From an uncultured Hyphomicrobiales bacterium (GTDB lineage: Bacteria; Pseudomonadota; Alphaproteobacteria; Rhizobiales; Hyphomicrobiaceae), in assembly GCA_902826715.1 (NCBI GenBank), contig CADEFX010000002.1, positions 10,886 through 67,091 of the forward strand: a stretch of 56,206 bases of DNA, in the 5' to 3' direction. A program made the translations under genes and the position numbers. The number at the start of each line of letters is the position of its first letter. The stretch's first letter is position 1. Positions 1 through 8,902 of this stretch are shown here, piece after piece. The notes beneath the pieces were generated by a model, which had not been told where the DNA came from, ran no database searches, and saw nothing but the letters and a program-made list of their open reading frames with translations.

Positions 1-551
1 TGGGGATCGTATTCGATGCCGAGCTGGATGGCCTTGGCGAGGTCTTCGCCAAAGGCTTCAGCGGCGACGGTCAGGGCGAAGTCGATGCCGGCCGTCACGC
101 CGCCGCCGGTGACCACGTTGCCATCGACGACCACGCGCTGCGCGACCGGCGTGGCGCCGAACGCTTTCAGCATGTCGCGGCTCATCCAATGCGTCGCGGC
201 GCGCTTGCCCTTGAGAAGGCCCGCCGCGCCGAGCACAAGGGCTCCGGTGCAGACCGAGGTGACGTAGCGCGCGCCAGCGGCCTGCTTACGCAGAAAAGCG
301 AGCGTCTGCTCGTCGTTGAGCAGTGGGTTCATGCCAGGGCCGCCAGGCACGCAGACGACATCAAGCTGCGGGCAGGTGGCGAAGGTGATGGTCGGCGTGA
401 TCTTCATGCCGCCGTTCGCTGTGACAGGATCGAGCGACTTCCACACGAGATGGACCTCGGCGCCCGGAAGTTTCGTAAAGACCTCGTAGGGGCCGGTCAT
501 GTCGAGCTGGGTGATATCCGGAAACAGCAGAAGGCCGATGCGGAAGGACAT
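1..551 (-). CDS. DJ-1/PfpI family protein, isonitrile hydratase-like (partial, 3' end outside window)
   Basis: The minus strand is open from an ATG at 551 to the left edge, giving 183 residues. The product starts MSFRIGLLLFPDITQLD and has the nucleophile elbow SVCTGAL with Cys101, followed by the GGGVTAG segment typical of the GlxA-like branch of the DJ-1/PfpI superfamily. Family members of this branch are about 220-230 residues, so roughly 45 residues are missing. In isonitrile hydratase (InhA) the nucleophile is also Cys101, followed by Thr, as here; this makes a hydratase-like activity plausible, but the substrate is unknown. It is divergent from the haloacid dehalogenase gene with a short gap of 77 bases. 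No DNA-binding domain is visible in the part present. Confidence 0.85.
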   Translation of the reverse strand, partial: MSFRIGLLLFPDITQLDMTGPYEVFTKLPGAEVHLVWKSLDPVTANGGMKITPTITFATCPQLDVVCVPGGPGMNPLLNDEQTLAFLRKQAAGARYVTSVCTGALVLGAAGLLKGKRAATHWMSRDMLKAFGATPVAQRVVVDGNVVTGGGVTAGIDFALTVAAEAFGEDLAKAIQLGIEYDP

Positions 552-628
552 GGTACTCAACCTCTTGATCGCCTGCAGACCTGGGGCCAGAGTAGCCCGC
601 TTTTCAGGCGACGACGAGGGACAGCTTT

Positions 629-1354
629 ATGGCGGCAACGCTCGACATCATCCGGCGGGAGACGCGGGCCCTCGTGTTCGATCTCTACGGCACGGTGGTC
701 GACATGCAGTCGGGGCTGACGGAGGCCGTGAAGCCGTTCCTGGCCAAGAAGGGATGGACCGGGAACCCGTCGAGCTTCGTGACGTGGTGGCGGCGCACGC
801 ACTTCGAGGACAGCATGATCGATGCGCTGCTGGACCGGGGGCACACGCCCTACCGGCAGGTGGGGCACCGCGCGGTGTCGCAGGTGATGGACCGTTGCCG
901 CATCGAGCACACGCAGCAGGACGTGCAGTGGCTCGTCTCGCAGATCGAGACGCTGAAGCCGTTCCCCGACGTGATCGCGGCGCTGGAACGGCTGCACACG
1001 CGCTACAAGCTGGTGATCCTGTCGAACGGCGATCGCGACATGCTGGAGGCGGCCCGGCCGCACATCGGCTTTGCCTTCGACCGCATCGTCTCGGTGCAGG
1101 AAGCCGGATACTTCAAGCCGCATTTCAAGACGTATGCGACGGCCGAAAACATCATCACCGCGGAATGGCCGCACATCGAGCGCTCAAGCTGCCTGTTCGT
1201 GGCCAATCATGCCTTCGATTGCATCGGTGCCAAGTCGCACGGCTTCCGCACGGCATTTATCGACCGGCGCCAGCGTCCGTTCGGACAGACGCCGTTGCAG
1301 CCGGATCTGAGCCTGGCAGATTTCAAGGCGCTGGCCGAAGTTCTGGTGCCGTGA
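629..1354 (+). CDS. haloacid dehalogenase, type II (HAD superfamily)
   Basis: A 241-residue HAD hydrolase. Motif I is FDLYGTVVD with the nucleophile Asp18, motif II is LSNGD with Ser132 and Asn133, Lys153 lies in YFKPHFK, and the acidic motif is VANHAFD with Asp187 followed by CIGAKSHGF. This pattern matches (S)-2-haloacid dehalogenases, which displace halide from 2-haloalkanoic acids through an aspartyl ester. The family usually has SSNAWD where this has VANHAFD, so the substrate may differ from the classical haloacids. The protein is cytoplasmic with no signal peptide. The next gene starts 40 bases downstream on the same strand, so the two could share a transcript. Confidence 0.85.
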   Translation: MAATLDIIRRETRALVFDLYGTVVDMQSGLTEAVKPFLAKKGWTGNPSSFVTWWRRTHFEDSMIDALLDRGHTPYRQVGHRAVSQVMDRCRIEHTQQDVQWLVSQIETLKPFPDVIAALERLHTRYKLVILSNGDRDMLEAARPHIGFAFDRIVSVQEAGYFKPHFKTYATAENIITAEWPHIERSSCLFVANHAFDCIGAKSHGFRTAFIDRRQRPFGQTPLQPDLSLADFKALAEVLVP

Positions 1355-1394
1355 CACGCTGCTGAAAAAGTTCGCTGACGAGGGACAATAACAC

Positions 1395-2534
1395 ATGGCT
1401 CAGTTGCCGCCTGCTGCACCCGGAATGGCGTACGCCGACATCGATACGCCGGCGCTCGTCATCGATCTCGACGCGTTCGAGCGCAACCTAAAGCGCATGG
1501 CCGATGCCGTATCGAAAGCGGGCGTGCGGCTGCGTCCGCATGCCAAGACGCACAAGTCGCCGGTAATCGGGCTCAAGCAGATGGCGTTGGGCGCGGTGGG
1601 GCTGTGCTGCCAGAAAGTGTCCGAGGCCGAGGCGATGGTGCTCGGCGGCGTGCCCGATGTGTACGTGTCGAACGAGGTGGTGGGCGCGCGCAAGCTCGAT
1701 CGGCTGGCGGCGCTGGGGCGGCAGGCGCGCGTGATGGTGGCGGTGGACAACGAGGCTGCAATCGCACCGCTCGCCCAAGCGGCCGCACGCCACGGCGCGC
1801 AGGTGCGGGTGCTGGTGGAAATCAATGTTGGTGCCAATCGCTGTGGTGTAGAGCCGGGCGAACCTGCCGTTGCCCTGGCTCAGGCAGTTGCGCGGGAGAA
1901 GAGCCTGACGTTCGCCGGGCTGCAGGCCTACCAGGGCCGCGCGCAGCACCTGCGCACGATCGAGGAGCGCAAGGCGGCAATCGCCGATGCGGTCGAGCGC
2001 ACGGGGCGGACGGTGAGGTTGCTCAAAGAGTCGGGACTTTCTTGCGAGGTGGTGGGCGGCGCCGGTACGGGGACATACGAGCTGGAGTCGGCGAGCGGCG
2101 TTTACAACGAGCTGCAGGCTGGCTCCTACATCTTCATGGACGCCGATTATGCGAGGAACAAAAAGGCGGACGGCGGCCGGTTCGATACGTTCGAGCATGC
2201 GCTGTTCGTGCTGGCGTCCATCATGAGCACGCCGACCCCGGAGCGGGCGGTGGTCGATGGGGGCCTCAAGACCTTTTCCTTCGATGCCGGCGTTCCCGAG
2301 GTGCATGGCCTTGCCGGTGCGGTTTACGAGCGTCCGTCCGACGAGCACGGCAACCTGAACTTGACCGCATGCAACGAACGGCCTGGCCTGGGCGACAGGA
2401 TCCTGCTCATTCCCGGCCACTGTGACCCGACCGTCAACCTGCACGACTGGTATATCGGCGTGCGAGGAATGGGAACGGCACAGGCGAGGGTCGAGTCCGT
2501 CTGGCCGGTGGCGGCGCGTGGTGCCCTGTTCTGA
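1395..2534 (+). CDS. DSD1-family PLP enzyme (D-threonine aldolase / D-serine dehydratase-like)
   Basis: A 379-residue fold-type III PLP enzyme. The alanine-racemase-like N-terminal barrel starts DTPALVIDLDAFERN, and the Schiff-base lysine is Lys51 in RPHAKTHK. Near the C-terminus GHCDPTVNLHDW gives a His-x-Asp pair expected to hold the divalent metal, as in D-threonine aldolase and 3-hydroxy-D-aspartate aldolase; the eukaryotic D-serine dehydratases use His-x-Cys instead. The reaction is therefore probably a retro-aldol cleavage of a D-3-hydroxyamino acid, but dehydration cannot be excluded. None of the other beta-hydroxyaspartate cycle genes is adjacent. It lies 40 bases after the haloacid dehalogenase and may be cotranscribed with it. 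Confidence 0.85.
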   Translation: MAQLPPAAPGMAYADIDTPALVIDLDAFERNLKRMADAVSKAGVRLRPHAKTHKSPVIGLKQMALGAVGLCCQKVSEAEAMVLGGVPDVYVSNEVVGARKLDRLAALGRQARVMVAVDNEAAIAPLAQAAARHGAQVRVLVEINVGANRCGVEPGEPAVALAQAVAREKSLTFAGLQAYQGRAQHLRTIEERKAAIADAVERTGRTVRLLKESGLSCEVVGGAGTGTYELESASGVYNELQAGSYIFMDADYARNKKADGGRFDTFEHALFVLASIMSTPTPERAVVDGGLKTFSFDAGVPEVHGLAGAVYERPSDEHGNLNLTACNERPGLGDRILLIPGHCDPTVNLHDWYIGVRGMGTAQARVESVWPVAARGALF

Positions 2535-2633
2535 CAACGTTCCCGTCCGTACATTAACAATCGGTCCCGGCCTTTGCAGCGCCCCGCGCGGCCCCCATAT
2601 GTGCGGCGATGTTGAACCCGTGGAGACCGACAC

Positions 2634-3353
2634 ATGACACCTGAAGAACGTGATCTGATTGCCGGCCTGTTCGAGCGCATGCGCGCGATGGGTTCCATCG
2701 ACAAGGATCGCGAAGCTGAGGATTTCATTGCCCGGTCCGTGCGTCAGGCGCCGGATGCCGCCTACATGCTGGTGCAGTCCGTGCTGGTGCAAGAAAATGC
2801 CTTGCAGCAGGCGGGTGACCGTATCGAAGACCTCGAGGACCGTGTGCGCGAGTTGGAGCGCAGCCAGCCGCGGGCCGCCGCGCAGGGTGGCGGAAGCTTC
2901 CTGGGCGGACTGTTCGGCGGCGGGCGGGGCCAGGAAGAGCCGCGCGGCGGAAGCGGCGTGCCTCCGATCGGATCGCGTCGCGATCAATCCTACGACGACC
3001 GTGACCGTGCTGGTGGCGGCTCGCCGTGGGGCCAGCAACGTGCCGGTGCCTTCGGTCAAGGCGCCGCGGCGCCGCAACAGCGTGGCGGCGGGTTCCTCCA
3101 GGGCGCCATGACGACCGCTGCAGGCGTAGCCGGTGGCATGCTGCTTGCGAACAGCATCGGCGGCTTGATGGGCGGCGGAGCGAGCAAGGCGCATGCCTCG
3201 GACTCGAGCGCGAAGCCCGAGGAGCATTCGCCCTATGAGGTGAATCAGAAGCCTGAGGAGGCATCGCAATACCAGGATGCCAACGACAACGACCCCGGCA
3301 ACTACGACAGCGATTCATCCTTGGGCGATAGCGGCGGCGACATCGATATCTGA
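2634..3353 (+). CDS. DUF2076 family protein
   Basis: A 239-residue protein starting MTPEERDLIAGLFERM, the characteristic DUF2076 N-terminus. Residues about 1-85 are helical, with a predicted coiled coil around residues 60-82 (RIEDLEDRVRELE). The middle is glycine/arginine/glutamine-rich low complexity (about 85-160). A short hydrophobic glycine-rich stretch, AGVAGGMLLANSIGGLMGG, follows, and the tail is very acidic (residues 190-239, rich in Asp, Glu and Ser). No catalytic motif is visible and the molecular role of the family is unknown. The gene stands alone, ends just before a strong terminator, and faces the cupin gene from the other side. Confidence 0.85.
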   Translation: MTPEERDLIAGLFERMRAMGSIDKDREAEDFIARSVRQAPDAAYMLVQSVLVQENALQQAGDRIEDLEDRVRELERSQPRAAAQGGGSFLGGLFGGGRGQEEPRGGSGVPPIGSRRDQSYDDRDRAGGGSPWGQQRAGAFGQGAAAPQQRGGGFLQGAMTTAAGVAGGMLLANSIGGLMGGGASKAHASDSSAKPEEHSPYEVNQKPEEASQYQDANDNDPGNYDSDSSLGDSGGDIDI

Positions 3354-3381
3354 CCGACCATCCTTCACGCGGAAACGACAA

Positions 3382-3407
3382 GGGCGCGTCCGAGACGCGC
3401 CCTTTTT
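3382..3407. terminator. rho-independent terminator, DUF2076 gene
   Basis: A perfect 9-base stem (GGGCGCGTC at 3382-3390 and GACGCGCCC at 3394-3402) with a 3-base loop is followed by TTTTT at 3403-3407. It lies 28 bases after the DUF2076 stop and between convergent genes, so it ends the plus-strand transcript. The minus strand lacks an equivalent T run apart from a weak one. Confidence 0.85.
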
Positions 3408-3432
3408 GCATCTATGCCGTTGAAGGTTGCGA

Positions 3433-3981
3433 TCAGCTGCTGACGCCGGCGCTTTCGACGGCGATGGCACGCTTGGCGCCGAGGTCGTATTTCAGGCGCG
3501 GCACGACCTCGAGATCCTCGCCTGTGACGCGCAGGAAGGTGCATGCGCCGTCAGAGCGCGCGACGCCATGGATGGCGCCGATGTCGAATATGCCGGCCTG
3601 CCCGGGGTTGAGGCGGAAGGTGTCGACTTTTTCCAGCTCCGCCGGGCCGACGCTGGTGCCGCCGCCCTTGCGCTTCCACATGCTCATCTCCGACCAGCCG
3701 ACGGCCTGGCCGTAGACGGCCCAGGAGCGGCCGTGGTCATGCGGCGGGGAGGCGCGTCCGCCGTGATCGACGTGAGCGAGGACGCAGAATTTCAGGTCAG
3801 TATCCTCCTAGAGGGTTGTGCGTCCCGCGGGGAGATCAGGCCCGAGATGCTTGGCCACCAACTCCTTGTTCGTCAGCACCTTTTCGATGAGGTCGCGGAT
3901 CTTCTCGCGGCCGCCGGGGCCCTTGTCGACTTTCAGGACCGAATTGCAATCCTTGCAAAACGCTTCGAGCGTGTAGGTCAT
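3433..3981 (-). pseudogene. cupin-fold protein, split by an in-frame TAG
   Basis: From ATG 3981 (GAGGA eight bases upstream) one reading frame runs to a stop at 3433, interrupted only by TAG at 3808-3810. The first part is 57 residues (MTYTLEAFCKDCNSVLK to PAGRTTL). After the TAG comes a 124-codon stretch with the cupin metal motif PPHDHGRSWAVYGQ and a later IGAIHG. Joined, the two parts read like one 182-residue cupin related to cysteine-dioxygenase-like proteins, in which I would expect a tyrosine at the TAG position (recalled, not searched). No ATG, GTG or TTG lies in frame between the TAG and ATG 3687, which is already past the metal motif. However, the TAG forms part of TAGGAGGAT, a perfect ribosome binding site eight bases before an in-frame CTG at 3795. 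It is either a nonsense-broken gene, a sequencing error, or a gene split into two coupled parts. Confidence 0.7.
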
Positions 3982-4216
3982 GGCGCGTTCCTCGTTCGGC
4001 CGATGTGTCCGCAGCAAGACTGCGCCCTTGGGTGGGCGGATGCAAGGGGTGAGCGTGGTGGGGAATTTCGGTAGGCCAGGGCTGGCGGATCAGGAGGAAA
4101 GCGCGGACCGGACGGAAGCCGCGCCGGACATGCCGGCTCGGTCACGCCCGCGGGACAATCCCGCGGCCTGCCTTGACCTGACACGCGACTTGGAACTCTC
4201 TGAGCGCGGAGGATTC

Positions 4217-5212
4217 ATGGCCAACGCTCGCGACCTCATTGCCTCTCTGGCGGTTCTCTCGACGGCCGGCGCGGTCCTTCTGGTTGCCGCTCCGGCGGCA
4301 GCCCAGACCGTAGCGACGCCGCGAGGCGCCTTCATCTCGGCCGAGGGGCAGCGGGTGTTCGGCGAGTCCAGTTTCGTGGCGGGTCTCGTTCCGACGACCG
4401 CGTTTGACTTGGTCGAAAAGAAGCTCGACGAAGGCCAAGGCTGGGGCGGCGCGCTCACGCTGGGCTATGGATGGGGCAACGGCTGGAGCGGCGCGGTGCG
4501 TTACCGCAGGCTTACGGCAGACGATCACGGCGGTCCTGTCGAGCCCGGCATTATCGCATTCGCTCCGCAGATTCCCATCTCTCCTGGTGGCATTCCCTTC
4601 GGCGTGCTCAGTGCGCAGACCAAAGTCGATTCCGAAGCCTCAATGCTCGATGTCGAGATCGGCAGGGAGCTTCAGATTGCAGGCGCAAGGCTCGAGCTTT
4701 TCGGTGGCCTCACCTACACCTCGATCAAGCGCACGGCGTCGCTCATGAGCGACGCCTGCGGTTGCTTGCCATTCGCGCTCGTCATGGCGCACGATTTTCA
4801 GGGTGTCGGACCGAAGATCGGGCTCCGGGGAGTCGTTCCGCTGATGGACCGCGTGAGCCTTGTGGGTGGGGGCTCCGTGGCGGCGCTGATGGGGACATCG
4901 GCGTTCAAGAGCCGTCTCGACGATCCGTTGTTCCCGCCGTATCAGTTCAAGGCCGAGGACGACCGGATCGTCGCTGCGCTCGAAGGGGAGGCTGGCCTCG
5001 CGTTCGCCATCGGTCCCGCACACCTCACCATCGGCTATCGCGCCAATGCGATATTCGGCGCGCTCGACACGGATCAGCGCGTCTCGCCCCTCATGTCGAG
5101 CATCGGCTTCCCGCAAGTCGGCGATAGCCACGCGGACGTCATCGAGCACGGACCGTTCGCGCGCTTCACGCTGCCGCTTGCAGGCGTGATGGAAACCAAT
5201 TCGCGAAACTAG
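4217..5212 (+). CDS. outer-membrane beta-barrel protein (Lpg1974-like)
   Basis: A 331-residue protein. The start at 4217 is chosen because GGAGG lies five bases upstream and it gives a clean signal peptide ending APAAAQ at about residue 30; a longer in-frame extension reaches 3980 but lacks signal-peptide character. The mature part alternates hydrophobic and polar residues in amphipathic beta strands (GALTLGYGWGNGWSGAVRYR, GPKIGLRGVVPL) and ends with HGPFARFTLPL, similar to the Legionella major outer-membrane protein family seen widely in alphaproteobacteria. It is likely a porin or structural barrel. Two cysteines in DACGC around residue 180 could form an external loop disulfide. The gene faces away from the split cupin and converges with oligopeptidase B. 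Confidence 0.7.
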   Translation: MANARDLIASLAVLSTAGAVLLVAAPAAAQTVATPRGAFISAEGQRVFGESSFVAGLVPTTAFDLVEKKLDEGQGWGGALTLGYGWGNGWSGAVRYRRLTADDHGGPVEPGIIAFAPQIPISPGGIPFGVLSAQTKVDSEASMLDVEIGRELQIAGARLELFGGLTYTSIKRTASLMSDACGCLPFALVMAHDFQGVGPKIGLRGVVPLMDRVSLVGGGSVAALMGTSAFKSRLDDPLFPPYQFKAEDDRIVAALEGEAGLAFAIGPAHLTIGYRANAIFGALDTDQRVSPLMSSIGFPQVGDSHADVIEHGPFARFTLPLAGVMETNSRN

Positions 5213-5233
5213 GCTAGCTCCCGCCTGGGGCGA

Positions 5234-7342
5234 CTACCTGCCCGCCAGTCCGGCGACGCGCAGGGCAAAGGCGTAGTCGAGGGCGATTTCCTTGAGCTGC
5301 TCGAAACGGCCCGAGGCGCCGCCGTGGCCGGCCTCCATGTTGGTCTTGAGCAGCACGAGGTTCGCGCTGGTGTTGCGCTCGCGCAGGCGAGCAATCCACT
5401 TCGCCGGCTCCCAGTAGGTGACGCGCGGATCGGTGAGACCGCCGTAGGCGAAGATGTGCGGGTAGGCCTTCCGCTCGACGTTCTCGTAGGGCGAGTACGA
5501 GAGGATGGTATGGAAGTCCTCGCGCGAGGCGATGGGGTTGCCCCATTCGGGCCACTCGGGCGGCGTGAGCGGCAGCGTGTCGTCGAGCATGGTGTTAAGC
5601 ACGTCGACGAACGGCACGTCAGCGATGATGCCGAGGAAAAGGCTCGGCGCCATGTTGGTGATAACGCCCATGAGCATGCCGCCGGCCGATCCGCCGTTGG
5701 CGATGATGCGGCCGCGGCTGGTGTAGCCAAGCTTCACGAGATGCTCGCCGGCGGCGATGAAGTCGGTGAAGGTGTTGGACTTCTTCTTCGCCTTGCCGTC
5801 GGAGTACCAGCGATAGCCCTTGTCCTTGCCGCCGCGGATGTGGGCGATGGCATAGACGAAACCGCGATCGACCAGCGACAGCCGTGCGGTGGAGAAGCTG
5901 GCGGGGATCGGGATGCCGTAAGCGCCGTAGCCGTACAGAAGCAGCGGAGCCGTGCCGTCTATGGGCGTGCCCTTGCGATAGAGGATCGAGATGGGCACCA
6001 ACTCGCCATCGGGGGCCGGCGCCTGGATGCGCCGGGTGATGTAGTCAGCCGGATCGTGGCCGCTCGGCACCTCCTGCATTTTGCGCAGGATGCGCTCGCG
6101 CGCCTCCATATCGTAGTCGTAGACCTGCGCCGGCGTCGTCATGGACGAATAGGTGAAACGCACCATCGTCGTGTCGAACTCGTAGCCGGCCGACATGCCG
6201 AGCGCGTAGGCCTCCTCGTCGAAGGCGATGGCGTGCTCGTTGCCGTCGGACAGGCGCGTGATGACAATGCGCGGGAGGCTGTCCTCGCGCTCCAGCCGGA
6301 TCATGTGATCACGGAGCGCGATGGTTTCGATGATGAGGCGCCCCGGCTTGTGAGCCACGATCTCGCGCCAGTTCTCCTCCCCTGGCGCATTGACCGGAGC
6401 TTCACAGATGCGGAAATCCTCGGCGCCGCCGGAGTTGGTCGTGATGAGCAGGCGATCGCCGTGATGCTCGACCTGGTACTCGTGGCCATGCCGGCGCGGG
6501 GTCACGAGATGCATCGGACCAGCCGGTGCGCCGCCTTCGATCAGGTAGACCTCGTTGGTCTGATGATCGTGCGCGTCGACCTGGACGAAGCGGCCCGATT
6601 GCGTCTGGCCGACGCCCACATAGAAACCCGTGTCCTTCTCCTCGTAGACCAGCACGTCGTCCTCGACCGGCGTGCCGACGGTGTGGCGATAGACGTAGAG
6701 CGGCCGGTGGTTGGCATCCAGGCGCACGTAGAACAGGGTGCGGTTGTCGCGGGCCCAGACCAGTGAGCCGCGCGTGTCCGTAATCTCATCGGCGAGATCC
6801 ATGCCCGTTTCGAGATCACGGAAGCGGATGGTGAACAGCTCACTGCCCTTCTCGTCAACGGCATAGGCCATCAGCTTGTGATCGTCGGAATGGGCACCGC
6901 CGCCCAGTTGCCAGTAGGGCTTGCCCTCCGCCTCGATGTTGCCGTCGAGCAGGATGGTCTCAACGGTGCTGCCACGCGGGCGGCGGGCGAGGCGGGGATA
7001 CTGTCCGCCGGTGATGTAGCTCGCGTAATATTCGAATGGGCCGTCGGGCGCGGGAACGGAGCTGTCGTCCTCCTTGATGCGCCCTTTCATCTCGGCGAAC
7101 AAAACTTCCTGCAGGTCCCGCGTGTCGGCGAGCTGCGCGGCCGTATGTGCGTTTTCGGCGTCGAGGTGGGCGCGGATTTCCGGATCGAGCAGGGCCGGGT
7201 CGCGCATGACGTCCTGCCAGTTGGAGGCGCGCAGCCATGCGTAATCGTCAACAAGGTCGACGCCGTGACGCGTCGTGGTCGTCGGGCGCCGCGGCGCCAT
7301 CGGCGCGACAATCGCGTTCGAGGACTCGACAAAACCACGCAT
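5234..7342 (-). CDS. ptrB: oligopeptidase B (S9 family serine peptidase)
   Basis: A 702-residue prolyl-oligopeptidase-family enzyme. The N-terminal two thirds form the seven-bladed propeller (starting PRRPTTTTRHGVDLVDDYAW), and the C-terminal third is the alpha/beta hydrolase with the nucleophile Ser in NGGSAGGMLMG, the Asp in DPRVTYWEPAKW and the His in EAGHGGASGRF. The length fits oligopeptidase B (about 690-700), which cleaves short peptides after Lys or Arg in the cytoplasm. No signal peptide is present. The gene ends 21 bases from the convergent beta-barrel gene, and the MsrB gene starts on the same strand upstream with an 85-base gap, so both could be read together. Confidence 0.93.
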   Translation of the reverse strand: MRGFVESSNAIVAPMAPRRPTTTTRHGVDLVDDYAWLRASNWQDVMRDPALLDPEIRAHLDAENAHTAAQLADTRDLQEVLFAEMKGRIKEDDSSVPAPDGPFEYYASYITGGQYPRLARRPRGSTVETILLDGNIEAEGKPYWQLGGGAHSDDHKLMAYAVDEKGSELFTIRFRDLETGMDLADEITDTRGSLVWARDNRTLFYVRLDANHRPLYVYRHTVGTPVEDDVLVYEEKDTGFYVGVGQTQSGRFVQVDAHDHQTNEVYLIEGGAPAGPMHLVTPRRHGHEYQVEHHGDRLLITTNSGGAEDFRICEAPVNAPGEENWREIVAHKPGRLIIETIALRDHMIRLEREDSLPRIVITRLSDGNEHAIAFDEEAYALGMSAGYEFDTTMVRFTYSSMTTPAQVYDYDMEARERILRKMQEVPSGHDPADYITRRIQAPAPDGELVPISILYRKGTPIDGTAPLLLYGYGAYGIPIPASFSTARLSLVDRGFVYAIAHIRGGKDKGYRWYSDGKAKKKSNTFTDFIAAGEHLVKLGYTSRGRIIANGGSAGGMLMGVITNMAPSLFLGIIADVPFVDVLNTMLDDTLPLTPPEWPEWGNPIASREDFHTILSYSPYENVERKAYPHIFAYGGLTDPRVTYWEPAKWIARLRERNTSANLVLLKTNMEAGHGGASGRFEQLKEIALDYAFALRVAGLAGR

Positions 7343-7427
7343 GAGAAAAATCTCCGCTCACAATACATCGACGGACGGACTCGGGCGTGCGAGCCGAAAC
7401 GGCGCAGCGCCCGGTCTCCCGCCAGCC

Positions 7428-7847
7428 TCAATCTTTCTTTTCGAATTTGAGGGCGGCGCCGTTGATGCAGTAGCGCTGGCCCGTCGGCTGCGGGCCATCA
7501 GGGAACACGTGCCCGAGGTGGGCTTCGCAGCGGGCGCAACGGACCTCAGTCCGGCGCATGAGATGAGAGAAGTCCTCGACCTCGCTGACGACCGCATCGC
7601 CGGCGGGTTGATAGAAGCTCGGCCAGCCCGAGCCCGAGTCGAACTTGGCCTGGGATGTGAACAGTGGTTCGCCGCAGACGACGCAGGCGAAAGTGCCGTC
7701 GCGCTTCTCGGTGTTGTAGGGATGGGTAAACGGCCGTTCCGTCCCGTGCTGCTGGGTCACCCGGTACTGCTCGGGTGTCAGGGCGCGGCGCAATTCCGCC
7801 TCGGTCTTGGGGGCGCCGTCCATTGTCGCAGGCTTTTCCTCGGCCAT
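7428..7847 (-). CDS. msrB: peptide-methionine (R)-S-oxide reductase
   Basis: A 139-residue MsrB. The start [11 protein letters not shown] at 7847 has GGAGAG upstream; a longer frame to 8045 has no family resemblance. It carries the two zinc-binding CxxC pairs (CVVC and CARC), the GSGWPSF substrate loop, the HLGHVF motif and the catalytic cysteine in [10 protein letters not shown]. The enzyme reduces methionine-R-sulfoxide in proteins with thioredoxin as electron donor. No signal peptide is present, so it is cytoplasmic. It lies directly upstream of oligopeptidase B on the same strand. Confidence 0.95.
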   Translation of the reverse strand: MAEEKPATMDGAPKTEAELRRALTPEQYRVTQQHGTERPFTHPYNTEKRDGTFACVVCGEPLFTSQAKFDSGSGWPSFYQPAGDAVVSEVEDFSHLMRRTEVRCARCEAHLGHVFPDGPQPTGQRYCINGAALKFEKKD

Positions 7848-8494
7848 GCTGTCTCTCCATGTGAAAGGGCGCACCGGCACAGGCGCGGTGCGCATTGGCA
7901 TCTGTTCTCGGACGTATTTTGCCCCAGCGGCCTGCTCAGGGCCAGTGACACGGATGCACAGCTGTCGGCAATGCAGCGTTCCAAGAGGGCTAGTATGATT
8001 AATTCTATGTAATATCGCAGCATACACTATTAAGGTGTCATGCAAATGCCCTGTTGTTCACCTCATTGAAAAGAGATGTACTTGGAATAATTTATTTCAT
8101 CAGGCTGCCGCGACCGAGAATCGCAGAGATTTATTTGGATTGGTGGCCGTTTTGAGTTGAGCGGCGACGGTGAGTAATATTGGCGGCAGCAAAGAGCTGT
8201 TGACAGGGTGTCGCTTTTCCCCTTCAAAGCATCGTCCAGCCTTTTCTGGCCCTGAAGCTGCTGATTCTCAGGCGGTTGAGATGGAAAAACCGTCGTATGC
8301 TGCAGCTTTGGCCCAGGATAACCAAGATACCACCAGCCAGGAGACTGGTTGTCTTACAGGTGACATCTTTTTGATGTCTTCGAAGGTCTGTGCATACAAG
8401 TATCGCCTGCCGTGTGAACTGGCAGTTTTGAACGTCGCAAAGCATAGCGGTGATCAAGGGGTGACGGCGTGTCCTGTCACTGGGAGCAATACTG
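7848..8494. promoter_or_regulatory. long intergenic leader between msrB and mucR
   Basis: About 650 bases without a convincing gene. The part at about 7990-8165 is clearly more AT-rich than its surroundings, with runs such as ATGATTAATTCTATG and AATAATTTATTTC. An imperfect inverted repeat GCATACAC (8020-8027) / GTGTCATGC (8035-8043) lies in it. MucR proteins bind AT-rich DNA at several sites and repress their own promoter, so this is the likely autoregulatory region, plus the msrB promoter on the other strand. A short perfect stem GACATC/GATGTC with a TTTTT loop lies at 8362-8378. The open frame 8170-8505 looks random and is not called. Confidence 0.55.
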
Positions 8495-8902
8495 ATGGTG
8501 GATGACGAGAAATCTGAACTTGTGGAGCTCACGGCCGGGATTGTCTCGGCCTATGTCGGCAAGAACAACGTGACCGTTGCGGACCTGCCCAGCCTGATAC
8601 AGGAAGTGCACGACGCTTTGAGCCGGGTCGCAGTCCGGGGCGTGGCGCCCGATCGCGAAGAGTCCAAACCGGCTGTGACCGTTAAGAAGTCCGTCACGCC
8701 CGACTACATCGTCTGCCTCGAAGATGGGAAGAAGTTCAAATCCCTGAAGCGTCATTTGCGGACGCACTACAAACTGTCGCCCGACGAGTATCGCGCCAAG
8801 TGGAACCTGCCGCACGACTATCCGATGGTCGCGCCGAACTATGCGGCTGCGCGTTCGCAACTGGCGAAGAAGATGGGTCTCGGCACGCGTCGCGATAAGT
8901 AA
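8495..8902 (+). CDS. mucR: MucR/Ros-family zinc-finger transcriptional regulator
   Basis: A 135-residue regulator. The N-terminal half ([18 protein letters not shown]) is the oligomerisation region. The C-terminal domain has the prokaryotic zinc finger with Cys74, Asp77, His87 and His91 (C-x2-D-x9-H-x3-H), followed by the conserved [15 protein letters not shown] and [14 protein letters not shown]. In the family the second zinc ligand is Cys or Asp; this one is the Asp type. MucR proteins are H-NS-like global regulators of surface polysaccharide, motility and host-interaction genes in Hyphomicrobiales. It has a long AT-rich leader, consistent with autorepression. Confidence 0.95.
   Translation: MVDDEKSELVELTAGIVSAYVGKNNVTVADLPSLIQEVHDALSRVAVRGVAPDREESKPAVTVKKSVTPDYIVCLEDGKKFKSLKRHLRTHYKLSPDEYRAKWNLPHDYPMVAPNYAAARSQLAKKMGLGTRRDK

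Noticed and set aside
1488..3269. A 593-residue minus-strand frame across the PLP enzyme and DUF2076 genes
   Set aside because: It spans two well-supported plus-strand genes and their gap, with His/Arg-rich shadow composition and no domain.
3808..4017. A free-standing 69-residue gene starting at 4017
   Set aside because: ATG 3981 has the ribosome binding site and the family-like start MTYTLEAF, and the frame continues through the TAG as the cupin, so this is its 5' part.
8170..8505. A 111-residue plus-strand frame before mucR
   Set aside because: No recognisable features, no good ribosome binding site, and it overlaps the mucR start; the region is better seen as leader.
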